Below the pieces are notes generated by a model. It was not told the origin of the DNA. It saw nothing but the letters and a program-made list of their open reading frames with translations, and did not search any database. 64,000 bases of DNA from assembly GCF_000717875.1 (NCBI RefSeq), contig NZ_JOCT01000004.1, forward strand, positions 620,001 through 684,000, read 5' to 3'. The translations under genes were made by a program, and so were the position numbers. Of this stretch, positions 44,210 through 53,583 are shown piece after piece. The number at the start of each line of letters is the position of its first letter. Position 1 is the first letter of the stretch. Source of the DNA: Streptomyces sp. NRRL S-455 (lineage in GTDB: Bacteria; Actinomycetota; Actinomycetes; Streptomycetales; Streptomycetaceae).

Positions 44210-45223
44210 GTGACCGGCAAGCCGAGGGGTGAGCGGCACATAGGACTGCTGAACGGCTTCGCGGCCTACGGGATGTGGGGGCTCGTCCCGCTGTTCTGGC
44301 CCCTGCTGAAGCCCGCCGGGGCGGTGGAGATCCTCGCTCACCGGATGGTGTGGTCGCTGGTCTTCGTCGGCGCCGCCCTGCTCCTGCTGCGCCGCTGGGC
44401 CTGGGCCGGTGAGCTGCTGCGGCAGCCGCGCAAACTGGGCCTCATCACGATCGCGGCGACGGTCATCACCATCAACTGGGGCCTGTACATCTGGGCCGTG
44501 AACTCCGGGCACGTCGTCGAGGCCTCACTCGGGTACTTCATCAACCCGCTGGTCACCATCGCGATGGGCGTACTGCTGCTCAAGGAGCGGCTGCGGCCGG
44601 TGCAGTGGGCGGCGGTCGGGACCGGCTGCGCGGCGGTCGTCGTGCTGACGGTCGGCTACGGCCGGCCCCCGTGGATCTCGCTCGCCCTCGCCTTCTCCTT
44701 CGCCACGTACGGGCTGGTGAAGAAGAAGGTGAACCTCGGCGGTGTGGAGTCGCTGGCCGCCGAGACCGCGGTCCAGTTCCTGCCCGCGCTCGCCTACCTG
44801 GCGTGGCTGACCGCGCAGGGGGGCTCCACCTTCACCACCGAGGGCGCCGGGCACGCGGCGCTGCTCGCCTCGGCCGGGATCGTCACCGCACTGCCGCTGG
44901 TCTGCTTCGGGGCCGCCGCCATCCGCGTGCCGCTGTCCACGATCGGCCTGCTCCAGTACCTGACGCCGGTCTTCCAGTTCCTGCTCGGCGTCCTCTACTT
45001 CCACGAGGCGATGCCGCCCGAGCGCTGGGCCGGATTCGCGCTGGTGTGGCTGGCGCTGGCACTGCTCACCTGGGACGCCCTGCGCACCGCCCGCCGGGCC
45101 TCCCGTGCGCTCACCGACGAGATCAGCGTGCCCGGCACCACCAGGGCGACCGGTACGCCCGGCGCCGGCCGGGACGCCGAGAACGTCGCCCCGGGGCCGG
45201 ACCCGGTGGACGCCAGGCCGTAG
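44210..45223 (+). CDS. rarD: RarD/EamA-family transporter
   Basis: A 337-residue protein. GTG 44210 follows GGAGGAGGGG (44195-44204). Ten membrane helices begin after GLLNGFAAYGMWGLVPLFW. The protein matches RarD in the EILAHRMVWSL motif and the NWGLYIWAVNSGHVVEASLGYFINPLV stretch. EamA members export or import small metabolites; RarD was named for chloramphenicol sensitivity. A 40-residue hydrophilic tail ends the protein. No substrate can be assigned. Confidence 0.88.
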   Translation: MTGKPRGERHIGLLNGFAAYGMWGLVPLFWPLLKPAGAVEILAHRMVWSLVFVGAALLLLRRWAWAGELLRQPRKLGLITIAATVITINWGLYIWAVNSGHVVEASLGYFINPLVTIAMGVLLLKERLRPVQWAAVGTGCAAVVVLTVGYGRPPWISLALAFSFATYGLVKKKVNLGGVESLAAETAVQFLPALAYLAWLTAQGGSTFTTEGAGHAALLASAGIVTALPLVCFGAAAIRVPLSTIGLLQYLTPVFQFLLGVLYFHEAMPPERWAGFALVWLALALLTWDALRTARRASRALTDEISVPGTTRATGTPGAGRDAENVAPGPDPVDARP

Positions 45224-45399
45224 ACCGCGGCCACCGCCGAGATGCCGGTCGCGGCGCCGAACTGCGTGGCGGTGTGCGGCAGCCCTCCGGCCAGGGCTCC
45301 AGCCCCTGGCGACCTGCCCGGAGGTGCGCCAGGGCGAGATCGCGGCGGTCCGTACCGCGTAGACGCCCGCGGGGCGCCGACCGCGAAGGCTACGGCTTC

Positions 45400-46014
45400 C
45401 TAGAGCTCCTGCCGTGCCCGGTGCGCCCGGGCCTTCTCGCGGTTCCCGCAGTGCCCCATCGAGCACCAGCGGCGGCGGCCCGGGCGGGAGGTGTCGACGA
45501 AGAGCAGGTAGCAGTTGTGGGCACCGCACTCGCGGACGCGGTGGGCGTAGGGCCCGGTGAAGAGGTCGATCGCGTCGCGGGCGACCGTGGCGAGCAGGTG
45601 GGTGCCGGTGGCGCCCGGGGCCCAGGCACGAGTGCCGTCCGGTGCGATGCGGGCGACGAGCGGGGGCCCTGCCGCGGCGGCGTTGAGGACGTCCAGGTGG
45701 GCCGCCCGCAGGGGGCGGTCGTGGGCGCGGTCGGCGGCGAGCGGGAACAGGGCGTCGCGCAGGGTGCGGACCTGCTCCAGCTCCTTGACGGAGACGGCGA
45801 GATCCAGCCCGTCCGGCAGACGGCTGCGTCCGGCCCAGGCGATCAGGTCGGCGGGCTCGTGCAGTATCTCCCAGCGCGCGAAGGCGCCCGGGCCGCCGGT
45901 CGTCAGCAACTCCAGGCACAGGGCGCCGGGATCGAAGCGGAACGACTTCCCCTGGGACGAGACCAGCGTCAGCCCGGGTGTTCGGTCCGGCGTTTCTCCT
46001 GCGCGTCCACTCAC
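45400..46014 (-). CDS. CGNR zinc-finger (ABATE-domain) regulator
   Basis: A 204-residue protein from GTG 46014. An N-terminal ABATE domain (RFDPGALCLELLTTGG and a helical middle) is followed by the CGNR zinc finger: HRVRECGAHNCYLLFVDTS, then RRRWCSMGHCGNREKARAHR. These proteins bind DNA and are thought to sense stress. It shares a 21-base intergenic gap containing a palindrome with the divergent VOC gene, which it may regulate. Both genes begin within two bases of that palindrome. Confidence 0.88.
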   Translation of the reverse strand: MSGRAGETPDRTPGLTLVSSQGKSFRFDPGALCLELLTTGGPGAFARWEILHEPADLIAWAGRSRLPDGLDLAVSVKELEQVRTLRDALFPLAADRAHDRPLRAAHLDVLNAAAAGPPLVARIAPDGTRAWAPGATGTHLLATVARDAIDLFTGPYAHRVRECGAHNCYLLFVDTSRPGRRRWCSMGHCGNREKARAHRARQEL

Positions 46015-46015
46015 C

Positions 46016-46034
46016 TAACCAGTATAAGTGGTTA
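46016..46034. promoter_or_regulatory. Palindrome between CGNR and VOC genes
   Basis: TAACCA (46016-46021) and TGGTTA (46029-46034) face each other around GTATAAG, which could serve as a -10-like element. Start codons lie at 46014 (minus) and 46036 (plus), so no room exists for ribosome-binding sites and at least one transcript would be leaderless or start inside the neighbour. Confidence 0.6.
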
Positions 46035-46035
46035 C

Positions 46036-46509
46036 ATGACACAGACGCCGGCGCAACCCGCCCCGCTGCACTGGAAGATCGTCATCGACGCGAACGACCC
46101 GCACGCGCAGGCCGACTTCTGGGCCGCCGCCCTCCGGTACGAGGTCGAGGACAACAGCGCGCTCGTCGAGAAGCTGCTCGGCTTCGGCGCCGTGCCGGAG
46201 GAGCTCACCGTCGAGTTCCACGGGCGTCGCGCCTTCCGGGACCTGATCGCCGTACGGCACCCGGAGGACCCGTTCGAGGAGGAGAGCGGAACGGGGCTGG
46301 GGCGGCGGCTGCTGTTCCAGCGGGTACCGGAGGCGAAGTCGGGGAAGAACCGGCTCCATCTCGATGTGCACGCGGGCGAGGGACGTCGCGAGGAGGAGGT
46401 CGCCCGGCTGGAGGGGCTCGGGGCGAGTGTGCTGCGGCGGGTGGCGGAGCAGGGCGGCGAGTGGGTCGTGATGGCGGACCCGGAGGGGAACGAGTTCTGC
46501 GTGCAATGA
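46036..46509 (+). CDS. VOC-superfamily (glyoxalase-like) protein
   Basis: A 157-residue protein from ATG 46036. It has the paired beta-alpha-beta-beta-beta units: LHWKIVIDANDPHAQADFW at the start and RLHLDVHAGEGRREEEVARL in the second half, ending with VVMADPEGNEFCVQ, the typical VOC terminus. Metal ligands His11-like and Glu near the end are plausible. The substrate (lactoylglutathione, dihydroxybiphenyl or an antibiotic) is not clear. It is controlled probably by the divergent CGNR protein. Confidence 0.85.
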   Translation: MTQTPAQPAPLHWKIVIDANDPHAQADFWAAALRYEVEDNSALVEKLLGFGAVPEELTVEFHGRRAFRDLIAVRHPEDPFEEESGTGLGRRLLFQRVPEAKSGKNRLHLDVHAGEGRREEEVARLEGLGASVLRRVAEQGGEWVVMADPEGNEFCVQ

Positions 46510-46554
46510 CACGGGGCGGCCCCTCACAACGCCCTGGCCGATTAAGAGGCTTGA

Positions 46555-47601
<1,047 letters not shown>

Positions 47602-47604
47602 GAC

Positions 47605-49116
47605 CTACCGGGTGCGGGCGCGTTCGGTGAGGCGGCCCATGCGAGCGCGGGCCGCCTCCAGCCGCTCGATCTCCTCGGCGGCGGGGCCGTCCCCGGCGGC
47701 GAGGTCCGTCCACAGGCCGATCAGCTCGTGGCCCAGCTCCAGTCCCAGCGCCGGGTCACGGACCGCACGCCAGGCGGTGGCCGCGCTCTGCACGTTGCCG
47801 TAGGCGGCCTCCGCGTCGCCCGCGCGGTGGTGGGCACCGGCCAGGTCGAGCGACAGGCGGAAGGCACGGACCGGATCGGCGGCCAGGTAGGCGACGTAGG
47901 CGGTCAGTTCACCGACCCGGAGCACCTCCGGGTGCTCCGGCCCCAGCGTCCCCGACGCCTGGGCGAGGGTCTGGTCGGCCAGTCCGGCGGCCGCGTCGAT
48001 CCTGCCCTCCTTGACGGCCTCGCCGATCCGGGCGACCGGCTCCGCGAGGAGAGGCGGTGCGGTGGAGTCGCCCGGGGCGCCGAACGGTTCGTCGCCCAGC
48101 ACGGCCTCCGCGACGGCGTCGAAGCCGCGGACCGGAGCCGGCTTGGGGTCGGGGTCGGCGGTGAGCAGCTCCGCTTCGGACAGCGGCTCGGGAGCCGGGC
48201 GGCCCTTCGGCGCCGGGCGGGTTTCGGGGACGGGCAGCGGCTGCGCGTCCATGGGCGGAGGCGGGCCGAACTGGCCGGTCGGCGGCGCGACGGTGCCGGG
48301 TGGCGTGGGCGGGCCGGGTGGCGTGGGCCGGCCGGATGACGAGGACGGGCCTGGGGATGTGGCCGGGCCGGATGGTGTGGCCGGGTCCGGGGACGCGGTC
48401 GTACCCGCCGACGCACCTGTCCCCGCCGATGCACCCGTACCGGGAGGCGAACCCGCGCCCGGCGGCATGTCCGCGCCGGTGGGCGCGACCGGGGCCCAGG
48501 GTGCGCCCCGGGTCGGGGGCGTGGCTTCGGGTGCGGGTTCCGACGGCTCCTGTACGGCTCGCGGCTCGGACGTCGGTACGGGCCCGTCGACCGGCTCCGG
48601 CTCGGACTCGGACACCGCACGCAGCGGGAAGGTAGACGACGCCCCACGGCCCGACTCCGTTACGGGACGCAGGATGTGCGTGGCCCTGTCGCTCTGCGGG
48701 TGCTGTTGCTCCGAGGCGGGCGGCATGGGCCCCGGCGCCGGAGCGGGCGGCTCCGGCACCGGATCCGCCGCGGGCGGACGTGCGGCGGCGACAGCGTCCT
48801 CCGGCGGTGCCGTACGGACCGGCTCGGCCGTGAAGCGGCTGGAGCCGTCCGGGTCGACCTGGAGCGGGACGACGTAGCCGATGCGCTCGTCGTGGACCGT
48901 GGCGAGGACGGGGTGGCCGGTGGCGAGGGCGATGTGGTGAAGGCGGTTCAGGACGGCCTGCTGGATCTCCTCGCCGGGAGCCGCGAAGACCGGGACACCG
49001 CCGACCGACGCCCCGTCGGACGCGCCCCCTACCTGGACGTCGATCGGCGCCGCCGGGGTCGCCGCGTGGGCGGCCTGCTTCTGTTCCCGCTTCTTCTCGC
49101 GGCTGAGTCGAGACAT
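47605..49116 (-). CDS. Hypothetical protein, disordered middle and TPR-like C-terminus
   Basis: A 503-residue protein from ATG 49116. Residues 1-25 are basic. About 30-95 form a small alpha/beta domain with GEEIQQAVLNRLHHIALATG and VLATVHDERIGYVVPLQV. A long Pro/Ala/Gly/Thr-rich disordered region (about 110-335, including PDPATPSGPATSPGPSSSS) follows, then a helical TPR-like region (GRIDAAAGLADQTLAQA, AYLAADPVRAFRLSLDLAG). No catalytic motif is visible. Its start region faces the divergent gene at 49275. Function unknown. Confidence 0.75.
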   Translation of the reverse strand: MSRLSREKKREQKQAAHAATPAAPIDVQVGGASDGASVGGVPVFAAPGEEIQQAVLNRLHHIALATGHPVLATVHDERIGYVVPLQVDPDGSSRFTAEPVRTAPPEDAVAAARPPAADPVPEPPAPAPGPMPPASEQQHPQSDRATHILRPVTESGRGASSTFPLRAVSESEPEPVDGPVPTSEPRAVQEPSEPAPEATPPTRGAPWAPVAPTGADMPPGAGSPPGTGASAGTGASAGTTASPDPATPSGPATSPGPSSSSGRPTPPGPPTPPGTVAPPTGQFGPPPPMDAQPLPVPETRPAPKGRPAPEPLSEAELLTADPDPKPAPVRGFDAVAEAVLGDEPFGAPGDSTAPPLLAEPVARIGEAVKEGRIDAAAGLADQTLAQASGTLGPEHPEVLRVGELTAYVAYLAADPVRAFRLSLDLAGAHHRAGDAEAAYGNVQSAATAWRAVRDPALGLELGHELIGLWTDLAAGDGPAAEEIERLEAARARMGRLTERARTR

Positions 49117-49274
49117 CGTCCCCTCACTCGGCGTCGTACACCTACGGTCGAGTGTGTCCGCTCGCTTCCGTTTCTCACGTCACCGCGGTGTCACAGGCTC
49201 GTCCCAAGGGCCGTATGCCCCGTGCCATCGTTCCGTACTGCATGAAGATCGGGAACACGAGGGAGGAGAGGTGC

Positions 49275-49781
49275 ATGCGCACAGGCATGCGACACGGACC
49301 GGAGATCTGGCTCCGCGGACCGGTGACCGGCCCGGAGCCGGGGCCACCGCCGTCACCCGCCCCTGCCCACGCCGCTGCACGGCGCTTCTCCTGGGTCGGC
49401 ACGCACGGCGGCGCGGGCGTTTCCACCCTCGCCGCGGTGTACGGCGGCCATGACAGCGGTCGCGCCTGGCCCGGGGCGGGCGGTCCCCCGTCGGTGCTGC
49501 TGGTCGCGCGGACGCACGCGGCCGGACTGGACGCGGTGGCCGGCGCGGTGGAGATCTTCCGGCGTGGTCAGGCTCCGCCGGGGCTCGACCTCGGTGGCGT
49601 CGTCCTCGTGGCGGACGCTCCGGGCCGCCTGCCGCGTCCGCTCGCCCAGCGGGTCAAGTCCCTGGAGTCGGTGGTCGACGTGTACCGGGTGCCGTGGGTG
49701 CCGTCCTGGCGGCTCGGTGAGCTGGGCCGTCCGCCGCGCGAGACCGCGGACTTGGCCCGCCTGACGGGAGCGTCGCGCTGA
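49275..49781 (+). CDS. DUF6668-like protein with degenerate P-loop
   Basis: A 168-residue protein. ATG 49275 follows GGGAGGAGAG (49261-49270); longer in-frame starts have no conserved sequence. [16 protein letters not shown] (near 45-60) resembles a Walker A motif of a ParA-like fold, but the Lys is replaced (GAGVST), so nucleotide hydrolysis is doubtful. [16 protein letters not shown] and [14 protein letters not shown] look like the following beta strands. It overlaps the amidase gene by 4 bases (CTGA). The role is unknown. Confidence 0.65.
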   Translation: MRTGMRHGPEIWLRGPVTGPEPGPPPSPAPAHAAARRFSWVGTHGGAGVSTLAAVYGGHDSGRAWPGAGGPPSVLLVARTHAAGLDAVAGAVEIFRRGQAPPGLDLGGVVLVADAPGRLPRPLAQRVKSLESVVDVYRVPWVPSWRLGELGRPPRETADLARLTGASR

Positions 49782-51022
49782 CGGCCGCGGCTCCGTCGGC
49801 CGGGGAGATCGCGGCGGGAGTACGGGCCCGGGAGCTGCGCGCGGTCGACGTCGTCGCGGCGGCGCTGGAGCGGATCGAGCGGGCCGACCGGGAGCTGTGC
49901 GCGTTCGTCGAGGTGTGGCGCGAGGAGGCGTTGCGGCGGGCGGGTGAGGTGGACGCGCGACTGGATCGGCGTTCCGGGGCCGTCCCTCACGAGCGTGGCG
50001 CCGAGAGCTTCGGCGGGCGCGGGGTGGTGCCCCGGGATATCACTCGTACGAGGGAGGCCGCGCGTCCCGTGGGAAGCGGGTCGCTGCCGCTGGCCGGCGT
50101 TCCCGTCGCCGTGAAGGGGCGGCACGGGCTACGCGCGGCGGGGCCGCTGCTCGCGGCCGGCTGTGTCGCCGTGGGAGCGACTTCCGTGCCCGGGCCTGGA
50201 ACGCCCTGGCAGACCTGGGGGCTCGGTGCCCATGGCCGGACGGTCAACCCGTGGCGGGCCGACCGTACGCCGGGCGGCTCGTCGGCCGGGGCCGCGGTGG
50301 CGGTGGCGGCCGGGCTGGTGCCGCTGGCGACGGGCAGCGACGGCGCCGGGTCGGTGCGGATCCCGGCGGCGTGGTGCGGGGTGGTCGGTCTGAAGACGAC
50401 GCGCGGACGACTGCCCTCCGCCGACCGTACGGGCCTTGCCGTCCCCGGCGTGCTCGCCCGCTCGGCGTCGGACGCGACGAGCTGGTGGCAGGTGGTGTCG
50501 CGGGAGGCGGTGGCGCCCCGCACGCCCCTTCCCGTCACCGCCCTGTGGTCCCCCGACCTCGGTTTCGCCGAGCCCGACCCGGAGCCCGTGGCTCTCGCCC
50601 GGGCGGCGGTGGAACGGCTCGAGGCGGCGGGTGTCGTGCGCCTCGTACGGCCGGAGGTGCCGTTGCGGCTCATCGACGCCGGGCCCGCCTGGCTCGCCCT
50701 GCGCACACCCGGTGCCGATCCGGCCGGCGCCCACCGCGTCCGGGAGGAGAACGACCGGCGACTGGCCGGGCTGTTCGCCGGTGCCGAGCTGCTGCTGACG
50801 CCGACGGCACCCACCGCGCCGCACGGCCACGAGGGGCCCGGCGACCGCTACTCCACCTCACTCACCTGGGCGTTCAACCTCAGCGGGCATCCGGCGCTGA
50901 GCCTCCCCGCGGGCTTCGGCGGTGATGGCTGCCCGGCCGGGCTGCAGTTGGTGGCGCCACCCGGGCGGGAGGCGTTGTTGCTGGCCGTGGCCCGGGAGGC
51001 GGAGGCGCACGTCGAGAACTGA
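49778..51022 (+). CDS. Amidase-signature family protein, apparent CTG start
   Basis: A 414-residue protein. Between an in-frame stop at 49718-49720 and the GTG at 49913 there is no ATG, GTG or TTG. The conserved N-terminal helix ([20 protein letters not shown]) lies in that interval, so translation must begin at a rarer codon: CTG 49778, overlapping the previous stop as CTGA, with GGGAG (49766-49770) 7 bases upstream. Amidase catalytic triad residues are visible: Lys in VAVKGR, Ser in GGSSAGAA and nucleophile Ser in [12 protein letters not shown]. It is about 50 residues shorter than typical amidases. Substrate unknown. Confidence 0.8.
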   Translation: MTAAAPSAGEIAAGVRARELRAVDVVAAALERIERADRELCAFVEVWREEALRRAGEVDARLDRRSGAVPHERGAESFGGRGVVPRDITRTREAARPVGSGSLPLAGVPVAVKGRHGLRAAGPLLAAGCVAVGATSVPGPGTPWQTWGLGAHGRTVNPWRADRTPGGSSAGAAVAVAAGLVPLATGSDGAGSVRIPAAWCGVVGLKTTRGRLPSADRTGLAVPGVLARSASDATSWWQVVSREAVAPRTPLPVTALWSPDLGFAEPDPEPVALARAAVERLEAAGVVRLVRPEVPLRLIDAGPAWLALRTPGADPAGAHRVREENDRRLAGLFAGAELLLTPTAPTAPHGHEGPGDRYSTSLTWAFNLSGHPALSLPAGFGGDGCPAGLQLVAPPGREALLLAVAREAEAHVEN

Positions 51023-51104
51023 ACGGACCCCTGGCGAAGATGCATGCGTACGCATATGATGCAAGCGCGTGTAATTGATGTGCGCCTATCTTCTGGGGGA
51101 TCCC

Positions 51105-51686
51105 ATGGCCCGCCGTTTCCTCTTCGTCCTGGGCAGCGCCCGCTCCGACGGCAACACCGAACTCCTCGCCCGCCGGGCCGCCGAGCAACTGCCGCCGGAC
51201 GTCGAACAGCAGTGGATCGACCTCGCCGAGCACCCGATTCCCGATTTCGAGGACCTGCGGCACGACAGCGACCACGTCCGGCCCACCGAGGGCAACCTGG
51301 CACTCCTGCTCGACGCCACCCTCGCGGCCACGGACATCGTGATCGCCTCGCCGCTGTACTGGTACTCGGTCTCCGCGCACACCAAGCGCTACCTGGACCA
51401 CTGGTCCGGCTGGCTGCGCACCCCCGGCCTCGACTTCAAGGCGACCCTGGCCGGGCGCACCCTGTGGGGCGTCACCGCGCTCGCGCACACGGAGCAGGTG
51501 GTGGCCGACCCGCTGGTCGGGACCCTCAACAACTCGGCCGCGTATATGGGGATGCGCTTCGGCGGCGTGCTGCTCGGCAACGGCAGCAAGCCCGGTGACG
51601 TGCTGAACGACACCGAGGCGCTGGCCCGTGCGAAGACGTTCTTCGAGCAGGAGGCTCCGCTCGCCCGCTTCCTGTACGAGGAGTGA
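51105..51686 (+). CDS. NAD(P)H-dependent FMN oxidoreductase (flavodoxin-like)
   Basis: A 193-residue protein. ATG 51105 is chosen (an in-frame ATG at 51075 adds only MMCAYLLGDP) since MARRFLFVLGSARSDGNTEL starts at the first beta strand. The FMN-binding phosphate loop GSARSDGNTE and the ASPLYWYSVSAHTKRYLDHW stretch identify an NADPH-dependent FMN reductase/flavodoxin-like fold. It probably reduces quinones or azo or nitro compounds. It stands alone on the plus strand. Confidence 0.88.
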   Translation: MARRFLFVLGSARSDGNTELLARRAAEQLPPDVEQQWIDLAEHPIPDFEDLRHDSDHVRPTEGNLALLLDATLAATDIVIASPLYWYSVSAHTKRYLDHWSGWLRTPGLDFKATLAGRTLWGVTALAHTEQVVADPLVGTLNNSAAYMGMRFGGVLLGNGSKPGDVLNDTEALARAKTFFEQEAPLARFLYEE

Positions 51687-51699
51687 GCCCGAGGATTTT

Positions 51700-52575
51700 C
51701 TAGGCGGTGATGTCCCTCGCCGTGAAGCGCGCCCACGCCGCCGAGCCGAACACCGCCGCGTACAGGGCCTGCAGGCCGAGGTTCTTCGTCAGGTCGTCCC
51801 AGTACACCGGCTCGCGCATCAGGTCGGCGAAGGACAGCCAGTAGTGCGAGAAGAAGTACGGCTGGAGGGCGTGCAGTTGCGGGATCTGGTCGAGGATCTG
51901 GACCGTGATCAGCAGGCCGACCGTGGTCGCCATGGCCGCGATGCCGCTGCTGGTGAGGGTCGAGACGAACAGGCCGAGGGCCGCGACGCCGATCAGTGAC
52001 GCGGCGACGACCAGGGCGATCAGCAGGGCTCTGCCCAGGCCCTCGGCGAAGCCGATCCGGGTGCCGGAGATGGTCGTCAGATCGCCCAGGGGGAACAGCA
52101 ACGCGCCCACCGTCAGCGCCGAGACGGCGACGACCAGGGTGGCGGCCAGGCAGAACAGCACGACCGTCGCGTACTTGGTGAGCAGCAGACGGCTGCGGCC
52201 GGCCGGGGCGACCAGCAGGTAGCGGAGGGTGCCGGCGTTCGCCTCCCCGGCGATGGCGTCGCCCGCGACGACGCCGACCGCCATGGGCAGGAAGAACGGG
52301 AGGGTGGCGGCCAGGGCGGTGAAGACGAGGAACAGGCCGTTGTTGGTGATCTGCGAGACGAAGGCCGGTCCTCCGCCGCCACCGCCGGGTGACGAGCCGT
52401 CGCCCGTCTCCATCTTGACGGCGATACCGACCAGGACCGGCACGCCCGCCAGCACGGCCAGCAGTGCGAGGGTGCGCCAGCGGCGGAAGGTGGTGACGAG
52501 CTCGTTGCGCAGCAGCCCGAAGGTCCACAGCGGATTCGACGGGCGTGCGCTCCGCACGACTTCAGCCCGCGACAT
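51700..52575 (-). CDS. ABC transporter permease (ABC-2 type)
   Basis: A 291-residue protein from ATG 52575, overlapping the ATPase gene by 14 bases. Six hydrophobic segments lie at about 38-56, 85-110, 128-152, 160-185, 195-220 and 265-285. A MGETGDGSS-like glycine-rich loop lies outside. It matches ABC-2 or 'Nod J'-type exporter permeases with one copy per half transporter, so a dimer is expected. The substrate is not evident; a LolA-like lipoprotein precursor gene lies upstream. Confidence 0.85.
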   Translation of the reverse strand: MSRAEVVRSARPSNPLWTFGLLRNELVTTFRRWRTLALLAVLAGVPVLVGIAVKMETGDGSSPGGGGGGPAFVSQITNNGLFLVFTALAATLPFFLPMAVGVVAGDAIAGEANAGTLRYLLVAPAGRSRLLLTKYATVVLFCLAATLVVAVSALTVGALLFPLGDLTTISGTRIGFAEGLGRALLIALVVAASLIGVAALGLFVSTLTSSGIAAMATTVGLLITVQILDQIPQLHALQPYFFSHYWLSFADLMREPVYWDDLTKNLGLQALYAAVFGSAAWARFTARDITA

Positions 52576-53542
52576 CGAAGCCCTCCCCCGTGAGCGCCAC
52601 GAACGCGTCCTCCAGCGAGGCCCGTTCGACCGTGAGGCCGCGGACCCGGACTCCCGCCGTGACCAGCGCGGCGTTCACGTCGGCGAGGTCGCGGTCCGGT
52701 GGTTCACCGGTCACCCCGTCGTCGGTGACGACGACATCGGCGACGCCCTGCTCCTTGAGCACCCGGGCCGCCTCCGCCGGATCCGGCGTGGTCACCACCA
52801 GCCGGCCGCGTGCTCCGGCGGCCAGCTCGGCGACCGCGCCCTGGGTGATGAGGCGGCCCTGCGCCATCACGGCCGCGTGCGTGCAGACCTGCTCGATCTC
52901 GTCGAGCAGGTGGGAGGAGAGGAACACGGTCGTGCCGTCCGAGGCCAGTTCGCGGATCAGGGTGCGGATCTCGCGCATGCCCTGCGGGTCGAGGCCGTTG
53001 GTCGGCTCGTCGAGGACCAGCAGCCTGCGTGGGTGGAGCAGCGCGGCAGCGAGGCCCAGGCGCTGTTTCATGCCCAGTGAGTACGCCTTGGCCTTCTTGC
53101 CGGCGGCGGCCGTCAGGCCCACCCGGTCCAAGGCGGCGGCGACCCGGGTCCGCCGGGTGCGCGGGTCGGCGGCCGGGTCGGCGGAGTCGTAGCGGATCAG
53201 GTTGTCGCGGCCGGAGAGGAAGCCGTAGAGGGCCGGACCCTCGATGAGGGCGCCGACGTGCGGCAACACGGCGCGGGTGGCCCGGGGCATGGGCTGCCCG
53301 AGCACCCGCGCCGTGCCGGAGGTGGGCTCGATGAGGCCCATCAACATGCGGATGGTGGTGGTCTTGCCGGAACCGTTGGGTCCGAGGAAGCCGAAGACGC
53401 TGCCGGCCGGGACGGTCAGGTCCAGACCGTCGACGGCGAGCTGTCCGCCGCGGTAGCGCTTGGTGAGCCCACGGGTGGCGATGACCGGCTCCCCGGTTTG
53501 CTCGCCCCGCTGCTCCGGCTCCGCGGCGGACGGTTCACCCAT
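52562..53542 (-). CDS. ABC transporter ATP-binding protein
   Basis: A 326-residue protein from ATG 53542. Motifs in order: Walker A LGPNGSGKTTT (near 54), Q-loop in the GLIEPTSGTARVLGQ region, signature LGMKQRLGLAAALLHP, Walker B LLVLDEPTNGLDPQGM, and H-switch LSSHLLDEI. A C-terminal regulatory beta domain (about 230-326) is typical of exporters of the DrrA or CcmA group. It pairs with the permease at 51700-52575. The gene for a LolA-like protein precedes it by 41 bases and may share the transcript. Confidence 0.93.
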   Translation of the reverse strand: MGEPSAAEPEQRGEQTGEPVIATRGLTKRYRGGQLAVDGLDLTVPAGSVFGFLGPNGSGKTTTIRMLMGLIEPTSGTARVLGQPMPRATRAVLPHVGALIEGPALYGFLSGRDNLIRYDSADPAADPRTRRTRVAAALDRVGLTAAAGKKAKAYSLGMKQRLGLAAALLHPRRLLVLDEPTNGLDPQGMREIRTLIRELASDGTTVFLSSHLLDEIEQVCTHAAVMAQGRLITQGAVAELAAGARGRLVVTTPDPAEAARVLKEQGVADVVVTDDGVTGEPPDRDLADVNAALVTAGVRVRGLTVERASLEDAFVALTGEGFDVAG

Positions 53543-53583
53543 CGGCTTCCTCGTTCTTCCGAGGTCTCGTACGGATACGGGAC

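Noticed and set aside
45224..45399. Possible gene remnant between rarD and the CGNR gene
   Set aside because: Short frames on both strands lack a family match or ribosome-binding site; 176 bases of apparently non-coding DNA.
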